Part shown: positions 42,818-55,000 of the stretch, piece by piece
How positions within the stretch are numbered: the first letter of the stretch is position 1
How the letters are laid out: each line of letters begins with the position of its first letter
Assembly (NCBI GenBank): GCA_905178155.1
Contig: CAJINV010000014.1
Location: 1,229,858 to 1,293,857, forward strand
Origin: Amoebophrya sp. A120
Lineage: Eukaryota > Sar > Dinophyceae > Syndiniales > Amoebophryaceae
Length of the DNA stretch: 64,000 bases
Direction of reading: 5' to 3'
Translations under genes and position numbers: made by a program
Notes under the pieces: generated by a model
What the model was told of the DNA's origin: nothing
Seen by the model: only the letters and a program-made list of their open reading frames with translations
Database searches by the model: none

Positions 42818-43978
42818 CAAGAGAAGTTTCCTAATTTTTCCATACCCGATGTTTGAAACAATAACAATATTCAAGAGTTTGAGAACGGTTTTCCATATAG
42901 CATAAATTAAAAACAAGCAAGAAAACAAAATCATACCTAAGAAAGCGAGTCTCCCCGGAGTCGCTGAGTATAAACAATTTCTGTCTTCGCATTTTCTACT
43001 TGGTACTACCATGATTTACGCTCTCTGTTAGTTCAGCTTGTTGCGTATTGGGGATCGCGGTTCAAGCACCTCACGCGATCTTAATGCGGTGTTCAATTGC
43101 ACGGCGTCAGATCCAGATGAATGAAATCATCTTATTTTTCGTGCAGTCGACTTGAACACCACCATGAGTCAGTGACAAAGTTGAACTTTTTTCGTCCGCC
43201 TCGTCGGTCCTGCATATTCGGCCTGCAGCTCATCCGTGCGTAGTTATTAGGGTGACCGACTTTCATCGTTGCTCGATACTTTCGGTTTTCAATTGTTTTC
43301 GGTTTCGTACAGGTGTATTGCCGTTCACCACACAAAAATATCATGCGTAAGTGATGTTGTTCACATCGTCTTCGTCCTTTCGTGCTTTGAGAATGAAACA
43401 GATTGCGATTGCGTCACGGTCGTCGTCATTATCTTCCTCTCACATACGAGTTTGCGTTTGCATAAAGAGTTTTTGTTCGTCGCTGGGCACATCGTGGTTT
43501 GTTCTCAAGTGCAAGTCGTGTTACAATGATCTGACAGCTAGAAATTTCCCCACCTAGGTTCATTTCCCCAAAAATTATCTACAACTACGACCTGTGCATC
43601 GTTTCCCTTTTATTGTTCATCCCAACGAGAAAAGAAAAACGAATTCCCCCCTGCTGCATAACGTTTTTACTGGCACGCCGCCCTAGTCAAAAAGCCACTC
43701 CATGACCATGATCCTCTGACCCTAACATGAGCTCGAGCGGTTTAACTTTACGATAGTTTTCTGTTGATGTTCGAGGTCGTACACAGAACCACAACATATA
43801 CCTAGCAACATACCCCAAGTCCTCGAGCCCGACCAAAAGGTCATCACGGTGGGTCGTGAGGACGGCGCTCCTCTTGCTGCACCAAGTTTCTTTGAAAGCA
43901 AGAAGGAGCCTGCGTAGTTTCTGAAGCAAAGCCGCTTGATCAAGATCCAGAGCGTCACGAGCGTCGACGCAGGAAAGG
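42818..43978. other. Intergenic, no gene recognised
   Basis: About 1.16 kb between antiporters 1 and 2. No convincing frame on either strand; a 104-codon reverse frame at 43687-44001 overlaps the next start codon and has no motif. Confidence 0.5.
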
Positions 43979-46900
43979 ATGCGAATGGTTTTCAGGAACA
44001 ACTACGGCGAAGAAAAGCCGAGGCCACTACATGTTGCGGTCGAAACCGCAATGGCCGGTGGAAAATTCAGAACAAGAAATAGAGGCCAACATGCGCCACC
44101 CCCACCGGCGAGAAACAAGGCGCCATGGCTTATAGGAAGTCGTAATAGGTTGTCGTCCTGCAGCAAGTGGAATACGAATAAGATACGTGGTCTCATCGCA
44201 GGGGCAGGAGTACTACTGTTTGACAGCCTGTTAGTACCTCCGGAAGGTGTCGGCGGCGTCCGTGGCTACACCATCTCCACCGCTTCCAGGTCGAGAAGAA
44301 CGACAACCACATCAAAGGAAATCAGGAGAAAGAAGAGGAGAATAATCGCTACTAACCTCGTTACCGAAGGAGCCGAAGAGCGAAGATCTGACGCAGAAGA
44401 GGTGGAGGTGCATACTCAACAGTCAGCACTCGACGACCAGACGACAAGTTCCTCTAGAAGAAGTACTGAAAGAACAGAGCCTGTAGCGTTCGATGATTCA
44501 TCATCCGTAGCTCTTGATCCCGCCTTAGGCGGCGATGATAAAGCGAGAAGTAGCAAGCAGAAGGAACAATTGTTACAGATTTTATCGAAGCGTAGGACCG
44601 CGTCCTCCTCGCGGAGCACAAAAAGCAGAGGGGACAAGGCACGTGATGAAGCAGGTAGAAAAATATCCCTAACAGGTAGTAGAAGTAGTAGACGTGTAGC
44701 AGGTCCTCGTCCTCCTGCTCGAAGAATACTATCAACAGAAGAACACGACGTCGATGCAGATGGTGAAGAGACAAACGAACTCTTCAACACAGGAGAGGGC
44801 GACAGTACTTCTCCGTCTAGCGACGTAGATCATCCTGGAAGAAGGAGCAGTAGTACAACTTCCAAGTCTTCTTCTACTTCGTCAAAAGAAACAGCTTCTG
44901 CCTTCAATGATGTTGAAACTTCTATGGCAGGTGGAGCAGCCGCAGGAACCCCCCCAACATTAACCGGGTCAGCAGGAGCCGCGGTATCCTTCTTCGAGAA
45001 AATCTCCGAAAAGATAGATTCCGCGAGTAGAACGTTTCTGACACGCAAAAAAGACCCGGACGAGCGCATGGTCCGGATTCGTTCGGAGAAAACGAAATTG
45101 AAAAAAGGCTCCTCTATGCCCAGCCTGTTTTACGACGAGGTTAAATACGTTTCCGCAGAAAGATTTCAGTCCCTGATTGACCTGCGGAGAGAAGAACAGA
45201 AAAAGCAAGCTTTGCAGCTCCAACAGGAGGACAAGATGGCTACTACTTCTACGGGAAAAAATAAAGCAGCTGCTACAAGAATTATATCAAAAGGAGACGA
45301 CAAGAAACCGCGCACCATCGTCTTCAATGCCCCGACTACACAGCCGGCCGCGTCTACTTCAGAGGAAGAACATCAAGCTCCTGCAACTTGGACGGCGGCC
45401 AGCACGACGAGTATAATTCAGACAAGTGGGAATGAACAAGAAAGCCTTGGTCAGCCTCAGCACGAAGAACTACAGGATCAAAAAGCACCGTCTGCGGAGG
45501 CAAGTGCCGTGCCGAAGCCTTTTGAGATGGCAGAGATCACGCATGATATTCTGCAAGCACCACCTCCAATGATGAACAGCATGATCATGTTGTCCTCAAA
45601 TCCTACCGATGCGGGCGCCCACGGAGCCGATGGCGCCGACGGCACACAAGGACATGGAGAGGAGCACGCAGACGGTGATGCGCAACATGGCGAAGAGGAC
45701 GACCACGATAGCCACCATGTTGCGTATTTCGCCACCTACAAGGAGTGCACGCAGTATCAAAAGGAAAAATCCCCCCTCCCCACATCAAAACGAAATTTCT
45801 GATGCTGGATTTGAGTACACAAATCAGGTTTGTATTGCAGGAAAGCATTACGGTCAGATCCCCAGGCTAGGTAGGGGCGTATGCGTCTAGTTGTTCAGCA
45901 TGGCAAGCAGCTCCCCTTTAGGCCCAAGAGCATGACAAATCGCTTCCATAGTGGGGCGGAAGCTTCTGCCCTTGTCTTCTTGCATATACAAATGTGATTT
46001 GCGACCCCAAATCAGCAACGCAAATTTTTGGAAACATACCTTTTCGATATGGGGAGGGGGGATTTTTGCTTTTGATACCCAGGACGAGGAGATCACGAAC
46101 ACGCACGACTGCAAGGCGGCCGGGGAGTATTTGTTCGGCATTGGCGACATGCAGACGGGAAACATCGCCATTCAGTCGGGCGCGTCGGCGAACTCCACCG
46201 GCACGTCCGTCGGGCCGGATCGCGAGGGGTGCTACTACGAAAGACAGGCGACGGGCACGAAACGGCTGATCTGGAAAACGTCCGGCGATTCCCGGGACGA
46301 TCGAAGTAACACGGGCGTGTTTCTCTTCGTCTGCAAGGTACACCACGGGGACGAACACATCGTCCCGATCCGGTACCCTTTGCTGTTCCTCATGGGCGCG
46401 TTCGTCGTCTCTATTGGCGTGTCCTACTTGAGTCCACTCCTCCGCGACATCCTCCCCGGGTCCTTACTCCTGGTCGCGATGGGGTTCTTGACCAACACGC
46501 TAGCACATCTCGCGGGCCACGACAGCTATTTGGGCCGGCTGATCGAGGACGTGGACCACGCGGACCCGCACTTAATCTTTTGGGTCCTGCTCCCACCGCT
46601 GTTGTACGAAGACGGGTCCAGCGCGGACTGGCGGGTGTTGCGCCCGCTGTTCATCAATGCCATTCTGCTGGCGATTCCGGGGGTCATGATCTCGTTCTCG
46701 TTGATGGGCATTCTGATCCGGTCGACCTTGAGGTTACCGGGGTTAGCCGAATTCCACATCCAGCACATTTTGTTTTGCACCGACGAGTCCGCCGCGCAGG
46801 ACGGCACCGGGTTCGTGCACCACCGCACTACTCCGGACGGCGTGCCGGAAACGATCCAGTGTCTGGACCGGGACGGAGCTCCTGCGGAGGTGATCGTCGA

Positions 46901-49900
46901 CCCGGCCGTGTTTCAGGAACACAGCTGGCCGTGGTTCCACGCGTTCCTCCTCGGGGCGATTCTGTCCGCGACGGACCCGGTGGCGGTGATTGCGGCCTTG
47001 AAGGCGCTCGGTGCGCCCGCGCGGTTGACCCTACTCGTCGCGGGCGAGGCGTTGCTGAACGACGCGACGGGCGTGGTTTTCTTCAACGTCTTTTGGGATT
47101 TAGCCCGCGACGACGCGTCGGACTTCAGTTTTTCCGACACCGTGGTGGACTTCGTGCGCCTCGCCGGCGGGGGGACGCTGTTTGCGGGCATCGGGATGCT
47201 GGTCATGCATCTCGGGTTGAAGTACACGCACCACATGTCGTCGAAAAACTTTTTGTTTTTGACTTTCTTCTGCGTTTTCGGCCTGTTTCTCGTCGCGGAA
47301 CAAACCTGGCTGCCGAAACCCTTCATGCCCTGGTCGGGTGTCTTAGCGGTCGTGATCTTCGCGTTCTACGTGTCCGCGTTCGGGCAAAACATGATCCTGC
47401 TGAACGGGGGAAGCCACTTAGCCCACGCGCACCACGAAGTGGTGTCCTTCGTCGCCGGCGTGGCGAACGACGTGCTGTTCTACCTCGCCGGGGTGGTGAT
47501 GTGCCGCTACTTGTTCTACAGCCTGATGACGGGAAACGACTGGATCATGCTCCTCATATGGATGTGTCAGGATCGAAATTGACAAAGTCGAAAAATTTGT
47601 GACGCATAAAATGTAGGGCACTGAAGGCCTGCACTGGGGAGCAGGCAAATAAGACCGATTGTGCGCCTGTTTAGGGGTATACAATGTGCTGCCGGAGTAG
47701 CATGACAGGAGCAGTCATCTTTGCCCAAACAGCATGACAGGCTAGATTTGGGCGCTCCCGAAATTTGTCATGCGCCACTTCGAGACTGAGGCTCCAACTG
47801 ACATCCATCGATTATCGCATCACAAATTTTTCGACTGTGCCAATTTCGATTCTGACACTTCCATACCTCACCCTCTACGCGTATTGTCACGTCGCCCGCG
47901 GGTCCGCAATCTTCTCCCTGATGCCGCTCCTCAGCTTGTTCGGGTTTGGCATGAACTGGAAGGAGGGTCTCATCGGCGTGATCGGCGGGCTTCGCGGGGC
48001 GGTGGGCTTGGCGATGGCATTGCTCGTCGCTTTCGACCATTCGGAGACGCCGCTGGACTTGGGGTTCCGGCTCCGGATCGGGTTCCACACGAGCGGGGTG
48101 GCGTTGTTAACCCTGTGTATCAACGGCGTGGCGTTTCCCTACATTTATAATTTCCTGGACATCTACCCCGCCGGGATTCAGCCCAGTCAAACGAAAATGC
48201 TGAAGTGCGCAACCTTAGCCGAGGGGATTTTGTTCGAGCGGCTCGCGGAGATGAAGGGCCACTGGCTGTTTTCGAACTTGAACCCCGAGCATTTGCTGGC
48301 GTTGGTCCCGCGAATCGCGGACATGCTGGCGGAGGAGGACGAAAAGATCGCGGACCGGAATGCGATGAAGAACACGGTTAAAAAGAAGAGGGGCAAGGAC
48401 AGTGACAGCGAGAAGGAGACTGGTCATGGGGACGGCCACCAGGGGGTCGAGGCAAGGCTGAAGCACCTGCACCACGAGTACCACGGGGACGGGTACTATT
48501 TCAAGACGTTTCGCCACGTGGCGGAGCGGAAAGAGCTCAATTTCCAGTGGGAAAAGAAAACGGGCCTGGCCAATTTTATCCTCCCGAGTGCGTCGGAGTC
48601 TTTCTCGCAGCGGAACGAGGACGCGGCCGCCTGGCTGCACGGGGGGTTCGGAAAGGACTACGAGATGGTGATCCACATTTTCTACTACGCCATGATGAGC
48701 GCGCTGGAGCGCGCGAAGCTCGAGCGGGGCAGCATGGCCATCTGGCCGGCGGCCGAGATCGGGGAGGCGCTGGAGTTTACGCACGAAGCGATGCAAGGGG
48801 TGTTACGCGCGGACAAGTCACTGAACAAGTCCGAGAACCTGATGATCAAAAAATTCTTCCCGAAAATGCCCGTGGACATCTGGACCGAGGACCAGGACAC
48901 GCAGCAGCTGTTCGCGCTGGAGGTGGGATTCTGCAAGCTGCTGTCCCGGTTGTTTGGCCGCGATTCCGACCTGCCCTGGGCCCTGCAAACCAGGTGCTGT
49001 CGCACGATGGGGACCAAATCGACCGACGTGGAGTCGGCCTCGAAGACGTTGCTGTTGTACTGTCTCCTGCTGGAAAACACGCGGGCGAGTCTGCAGCCAA
49101 TCTTGGCGGGTGGGGAAGAGGAGGCCGGTGCCTTGATGGACAAGGGCATCCGACAGTCCGTCGGTGGGGGCGGCGGTGTATCCATAATTGCAAAGCGACG
49201 GCTTCGGATAGTCTGGAAAGTTGTCATGCTAGAATTTGAATTTGTAAAAAGATATCATGTGATGAAGATGAATGGAAGAATATACTGACCACGAGCGACC
49301 GCTAGGCATGATAATGTTTTGTCGTCGCCCCATAAGCGACCGCTAAAAAGATTTATACGAACTGTGGCAAAAATCATCTTCCAGATAAACGTCGTCCGAC
49401 CACGTGTTTGCAATGCATACCTGATGCGCAAGTCCGTGGCGCTGGAAGCCATCCGTCAGAGCATGATGAACTCTGCGGGGAGCGACGATGTGGGTATTCC
49501 GGTGAAAGGCAAGAAAAGGAAATCCGTCGCAGGAGGCGGTCGGGCCAGCCGCCAGGCCAGCGTGCGGAAGAGCGGCCTCCGGTCCAGCAGGAATTCCGGG
49601 CCGGCCAGCGGGCTGTCCCTGTCGCTGGGGAAGAAGAAAAAAAAGAAGAAGGCCGAAGGGGATAGTAAAGACACTAGCGATTACTTTTATCGAATGCAAG
49701 TAGAAGGTTGATGATGGCTGGGTCTGAAAGAGTGCAGAAATGTTGGTCATGCTGGTTTGTCGTAGTGTTACTGACTCAGAAGGTGTCGCGTACAAGCTCT
49801 ACTATTGTACAGATTTTGAGAAGGTGTCTAAATGCCTACGCCGCATGAGAAAAAGTGCCCTCGGTTGGTGACAAGAAGTCGGCAACTTTTGCTGTTGATG

Positions 49901-51011
49901 CACGAGCAAGCTTTGCGCGACCGCGTCAAGAAATGCGCACCGTCAGCACAGGTTCGTTTGCATCGTTCCAGACCCAGCACACGACATCTTTGCAGTGCAT
50001 AACCCTGCTGTGGAAGCAATCCAGGTCTTCTCCGGAGATGATTCTGGGTCTCCCGTCACTTCCGAGGTAGACCAAGAAGATCTAGAAGAAGGAGATTTTT
50101 CCGACATGGAGAGGCAAGTTCAGGCCGTTGCGCGAGTTCTTACAGACTTAGGCATTACGGTCACTACGGGAGAAGCAGAAGAAGATTATAGTAATATGGT
50201 GCCAGCACCATCAGTACCAGTAGCACAGGACGGAGCTGCAGAGAGGCTACTCTCGCGACCTGTAGTAGAAGAAGAAGACCGCGAAGGCGACGTCGCGGCG
50301 GTAAGCGAAAGTACTAGTAGTGCGGACCTGCTTGCGATAGAAGAGCCTCAACATCAGATAGAACATGAAAGAAGTCTTCGCGACAGCAGAAGCGCAACTT
50401 CACCAGCAACCTTCGAGGGCCGACACAACATGCCGGTGAGGTCAGAAGATGAGAAGGAGGACACAGCTGGTGCGAAGAAGAAAAAGAAAAAAGCCCTGCC
50501 CGTCGGCGAAGCTCTCAACATGCTGGACCGCAGTCTGAGCGCCGTGCTGACTGCTGCGAGGACGACCTTGATCAAGTGCGTGTTTGAGAAATTTCCCTCC
50601 CAGTCCAACATCTGGCTCCACGCGTTTGTCTGCCAGGCGTTAACGCAGGACTTGTACAAGCAGTTGGAGTTATCAGAGAAGAACGGGTTGCTGTTACCAA
50701 ACGAATTAGAGTTGCTAAACCACAACGTTTTCCACGCCGTGCTTCACAAGCTCGCGAAGTACACGAACTTTGGGCACATTTCGGAAAACTTTCCCGATCT
50801 GGACGTAAATGTCAGACAGTCGAAGATAATCAGCAGGGGCAAAGTGTTAACAGTCGACGATATGGCGCTGCCGATTGGCCCGGTGGTTTTAGCAAATCTG
50901 AATAAGGAAATGACGCGAAAGCAACAAACCCGCGCCGCCGGGAAGCGGGCAAATAAAGCCGGTGGAGACAGACATAAGAGGAAAAAAGAATTACTAGATT
51001 ATCCGCATTAG
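43979..51011 (+). CDS. CPA1 Na+/H+ antiporter, paralog 2
   Basis: Exons 43979-45754, 46083-47556, 47871-49178, 49425-49687 and 50007-51011 give 1941 residues, all joints in phase. The layout matches paralog 1: a basic N terminus with a hydrophobic stretch (GLIAGAGVLLFDSLLV), about 500 disordered residues, the Cys-containing domain (AGEYLFG, GCYYE, FVCK; about 593-680), the membrane core (about 690-1165; LLPPLLYEDG, SATDPVAVIAALKALG, AGEALLNDATG, GGLRGAVGLAMAL), the cytosolic domain and the terminal helical domain. One introner interrupts the last third of the membrane core, and two lie in the disordered linker before the terminal domain. Segments of coding DNA are almost identical to paralog 1, for example near 46957-47035. 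Confidence 0.9.
45755..46077 (+). mobile_element. Introner (GGGGAGG family)
   Basis: Interrupts antiporter 2 just after the first Cys of the Cys-containing domain. TATCAAAAGGAAAAATCCCC at the left pairs with GGGGATTTTTGCTTTTGATA at the right over about 31 bp. The flanks CGCAG and CCCAG match in 4 of 5 positions. Splicing yields ECTQDEE, aligning with paralog 1. The interior is the reverse complement of the partial copy at 1-148. Confidence 0.92.
47557..47865 (+). mobile_element. Introner (TATGGATGTGTC family)
   Basis: Lies inside the antiporter 2 membrane core. It has the longest terminal repeats in the window, about 49 bp with roughly five mismatches (left TATGGATGTGTCAGGATCG; right CGATTCTGACACTTCCATA). 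CCTCA flanks both sides (47552-47556, 47866-47870). Splicing restores LTLYAYCHVARG, matching the paralogs. Confidence 0.93.
49179..49419 (+). mobile_element. Introner, diverged ends
   Basis: TATCCATAATTGCAAAG at the left and CGTGTTTGCAATGCATA at the right are imperfect inverted repeats. The flanking 5-mers CGGTG and CCTGA barely match, but removal of element plus five bases keeps the frame and leads into RKSVALEAIR, which is conserved in paralog 1. Paralog 1 has no intron here. Confidence 0.75.
49688..50001 (+). mobile_element. Introner (GTCTGG family, diverged)
   Basis: TATCGAATGCAAG at the left and TTTGCAGTGCATA at the right form the ends, with inner GCTGGGTCTG and CAGACCCAGC. The flanks ACTTT and ACCCT match in 3 of 5 positions, in the same codon phase. 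The interior resembles the CSTF2 introner at 12980-13229. Confidence 0.75.
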
Positions 51012-52004
51012 GATTAGAAATTTTGTTCATACTTGCATCACATACGTTGTACTACCCATAGAAAGTAACAGTAGCAGTAACTAGTAAGTACTACCTTCCC
51101 GCAATTGTATGGGCTCAGACATCAAATTAAACATGCATCCATTTTAGTTTTCGCCGAAGAGATCTTATGTTTCGCACGAGCCGCTCCCGCGCAGCTTTCA
51201 GCCGCACTACGAAGCAGGGGTGTTCTCTGGAAGTGTGGCTCCCGTCCTAATCATTTCATGGTGTTCGTACTCGAAAACCGAGAAAGCTGGCGTGGAAATT
51301 CAAATATTCGTTTCGTTCAAAAAGTAAACGCCTAAACCTTGCGTGTGCTGTGCGGATGAATGATCCCAACAAAACTACGAAGATCGTCTTTTTGCTTTTC
51401 ATTCAACACTGAATCTGAATCGTGCAGGAGTCGTCCTATTGTGTTTTCATTATCGTGCCACGCTTGAAAAGCGGTCTCAAACTCTTTGTCGTCCACGAAA
51501 TCGTTCTGCAAACTTCGTTCTGCAAGTTGTCCCGTCCTTCCTGTGGAAGCAAATGCACCTAACAAATCCAAACGGAAATTATAACGGTAGACGGGTACTT
51601 CGCTTTCGTGCCCTGCCGCTAGTCCTCAAAAATTCTCATACGCAAAAAAATGACAGGACTGACAGACGCTGAAAATTTGAGTTTTCAATTGAAGCGTAAT
51701 CGACAAGTTGTGCACTATCGCAAAGGCTCATGAACAAGCTACACAGTGGTATTTGCTGCTAGTGTATTAGCCACTCATAATTTATTCAGTAGTTTTTACC
51801 CGGGCGTGCGAACCAGACCGCGAAGTTACTTAAGTAAGTAGAAAGATCGCCGTTTGTTTTGCCTTTTTCAATTTGCGAACGACTGGAGAAGCATATAGTA
51901 CGCAACGGAATTGTTCACCGCGGCTGTTGTCTTCGAAAAAACTTGCGCAAGACCGAAGCCCAACGGTTCCGTCGAACTACCTGAACAGCATCTTCGTTTA
52001 AAAA
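51012..52004. other. Intergenic, no gene recognised
   Basis: About 1 kb between antiporters 2 and 3. Only short frames below 80 codons are present, none with a motif. Confidence 0.5.
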
Positions 52005-55000
52005 ATGGTGGTCGTTAGGAGTGCTACAACTTCCCTACTTGCACTGCAAGTAGGAACGACAAGCATAATCCCTCTGGTTGTCGTTGCTCACGCCCTTTCT
52101 GCTGGACGCACTCGCAGCACTTCTCCCAGTGGTCTTCTGCAGAAGAAGCCGAGAAGGGGCACGAACCTGCTGCAGAGAGGGCGGAACGGAGCCGAAACTG
52201 CGGGCGCGGAAGATGTTGCCGTACTGGAAGTCGAAAAAGCGACAATCGTTGGTGACGAGATTCACCATTTGCAAAGCGCGACTTCTCTGTCGTCCTTGAC
52301 CACTGAGGATATTAAGGCGCTGGCGCAAGAAGATGAAACTGGAAGAAAACCCGCCTCTTCAGAAGATTGTGACGGGGCTAGGAGTTCATTCTCTTCTGCT
52401 TCCGGAACAACCACAAGGAACGTTGTCACTTTGGACTTGCAGGATGAGGCGGGGGAAAAGTTTCTGCAGATGAAAGATGCTGACAGGATGTTGAAACAGG
52501 ATAAAAAAAGCCGAACCGCCGGGCAATCATCTTCTGCATCTATGGACGAAAGAACGACAACTCTGGAAACATCTGCAGACGAAGAAGATCTTCAGCAAGT
52601 AGAACCAAATAAACAGGAGCGCACGGGCGAGACGATTCGGTCAGTCCGGGTGACGCACATTCCTGCCGGCATGAAGAAACCGTACGAGAGCTCGATTCCC
52701 AGTTTGTTTTTCCACCACTCGGCCTTTGTGCAGATGGAGCGGAGTGAAGCCGAGCAGGACATTGCAGTGGGGAATGCGTGGGAAAATGGGACGAGTGACG
52801 ATGTTCTCGCAGGAGCATCGTTTTTCGAGCACAGCGCGACGAAAAGTAGGAAGACGAAACATGCTCTGGCTGAACAGCAAGAGGAACGGAAAGAAGAGTC
52901 TCGAAAGGAGAAAACCGAGCAGAAACAGGTACAACCGCAGTTCCCACAGGGGCAAGCTGCTCAGCAAGGCGTAAACCAGTTTGGCGCTGGAGCTGCGCAG
53001 CAGTCGCAAAACATCAACCAATTTGGACAACAACAGCAGCAACTACTGCAGGCCTCTTCGACGAACGCAAACGCGAATGCTAGGCTGCAAACGCAAACGA
53101 CGAACGCAAACGCAAACGCAAACCCGTTCAGCGCCCCCGCGTTGCAACCACCGCAGTCGGGCGTCCGGTTGACTCCGCCCGAGGGGCGGGTGAACGCCTG
53201 CATGGACGAGGTTCCCTGGGTCGACACGCGCCTGAGCCAGCAGGAGCAGCTGCACCACGCTTTCCACGTGACGTTTTTCGCTCAAGCGGGGCACTGCGGC
53301 CACGGCGAGGAAATTCGGAGTCAGGCGTGTTGCCGCCAGGCTGGGGAGCATCTCTTCGGGGAAGCGGTCGCCAACAACATTGTCGCGAACAACTTCATGA
53401 TCCACCAGGGCCCGAACCTGCGCGGGTGTTGGTACCAGCAGGGCCCGGACGCGGGAAAACAGCTGTTCTGGAAAACCGTGGGCGACCCCCGGGACTTGAG
53501 ACACAACCACGGACCTTATTTGAGGGTATTAAGCATGAAGTAGATGCTGATTTGAAAATTTTGATTTGAACAGAAACTGCGGACGCGTTACTTAAGTAAG
53601 TTCTTTGAAAACAGGTAGCGCTATCATCAATAATGCTAGTTGTACTTCTCCCCGAAAATAAAGAATTTCCACTTTCGTCCTGCTCTCTTTTGATATCCAA
53701 CCCGCTCTACTAGTACCTACGTCTGGATCTGTAAGATGAACTAAAAACTACCCTTCCAGGTGTGCAAAGTTTTCCACGCGCCGCTGCACCACCCGCCGAT
53801 TTTCTACCCGCTTATGTTTCTGCTCGTGGCCCTGGTCGTGTCGGTTTGTGTGTCCTACACGGGGAAGCTGATCAACGGGTTTTTGCCGCCCTCGCTTCTC
53901 CTGGTGCTTTTCGGCTTTGCGACCAACTTCCTGGGCTACCTCTCTGGCCCCGAGTCCGAGATTGGTTACCTGGTCGAGCAGGCCAGTCACTGCGACCCGC
54001 ACGTGATCTTTTGGCTGTTGTTGCCCATGCTGCTGTACGAGGACGGAAGCGGCTCCGATTGGCGCGTCCTCCGGCCGATCTTCGTCAACGCAGTGATTCT
54101 CGCCGTTCCGGGCGTGGCGATCTCCTTCCTGATCATGGGCTGCTTGATTCGGACGACCTTTCCCCTGCCCCCGATCGAGGAACTGCACCCGGAGCACGTG
54201 TATCAAATGTAAAAATGTCTGGGTCTGGAAGAGTCCGAACTTGTGATGCTGCATTTGGATTCCAAAAAGATCTGTATTGCATGACCAGCAAAGGGAGTGC
54301 ACTTTTGGCTACGCGCAGAGGGCATTTGTCATGCGGAATAGGCATCATGAAGCCCTCAAAAAGTCTGTGATGCTACGGCATGCATTACAGACATCGTGGT
54401 GGCCCATGAAAAACGTGCATGGCAAGTCTCAGAATCTTCCAGACCCAGACACGTTTGCATTTGATAACGTGTGGATCTGCTTCTGGAACCAAGCCACCGG
54501 GCAAATGACGACGCAGGAGCGGAGCTTCAGCCCCGAAGACCCGCGGCGGTTCGCGCTGCGGCCGGTGATCCAACCGAACGGGAGCACGCAGATGCAGATG
54601 GTGCGGCGGAGTCCGCAGGAGTGGCAGACCCTGTACGTGAACAGGCCCTGTCAGGTGCCGCCGAACCCGAACGGCGGCGCCGTGGTGATCCCCGACCCCA
54701 CCAGTCGGGTGGACGGGGCCTGGCCCTGGATGATCTCCTTTCTACTCGGTGCCATCCTGTCCGCGACCGACCCCGTGGCCGTGATTGCCGCGCTGAAGCA
54801 GCTCGGCGCGCCGGCCAGGCTGAGTTTGCTCGTCGCGGGGGAGGCGTTGCTGAACGACGCGACCGGGGTTGTGTTCTTCAACCTGTTCTGGGAACTCGCC
54901 TCCACCGAGGCGGACTTCGACCCGGCGTACGCACTCTGGGTGTTCTTCCGGCTCGCGTGCCTCGGTCCGGTGGTCGCGTGCCTCGGGATGGGCGTGATGC

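Noticed and set aside
43979-45802. Antiporter array read as many separate genes bounded by the frame breaks
   Set aside because: Each break coincides with an element having inverted ends and short direct repeats, and splicing restores alignment with the paralogs.
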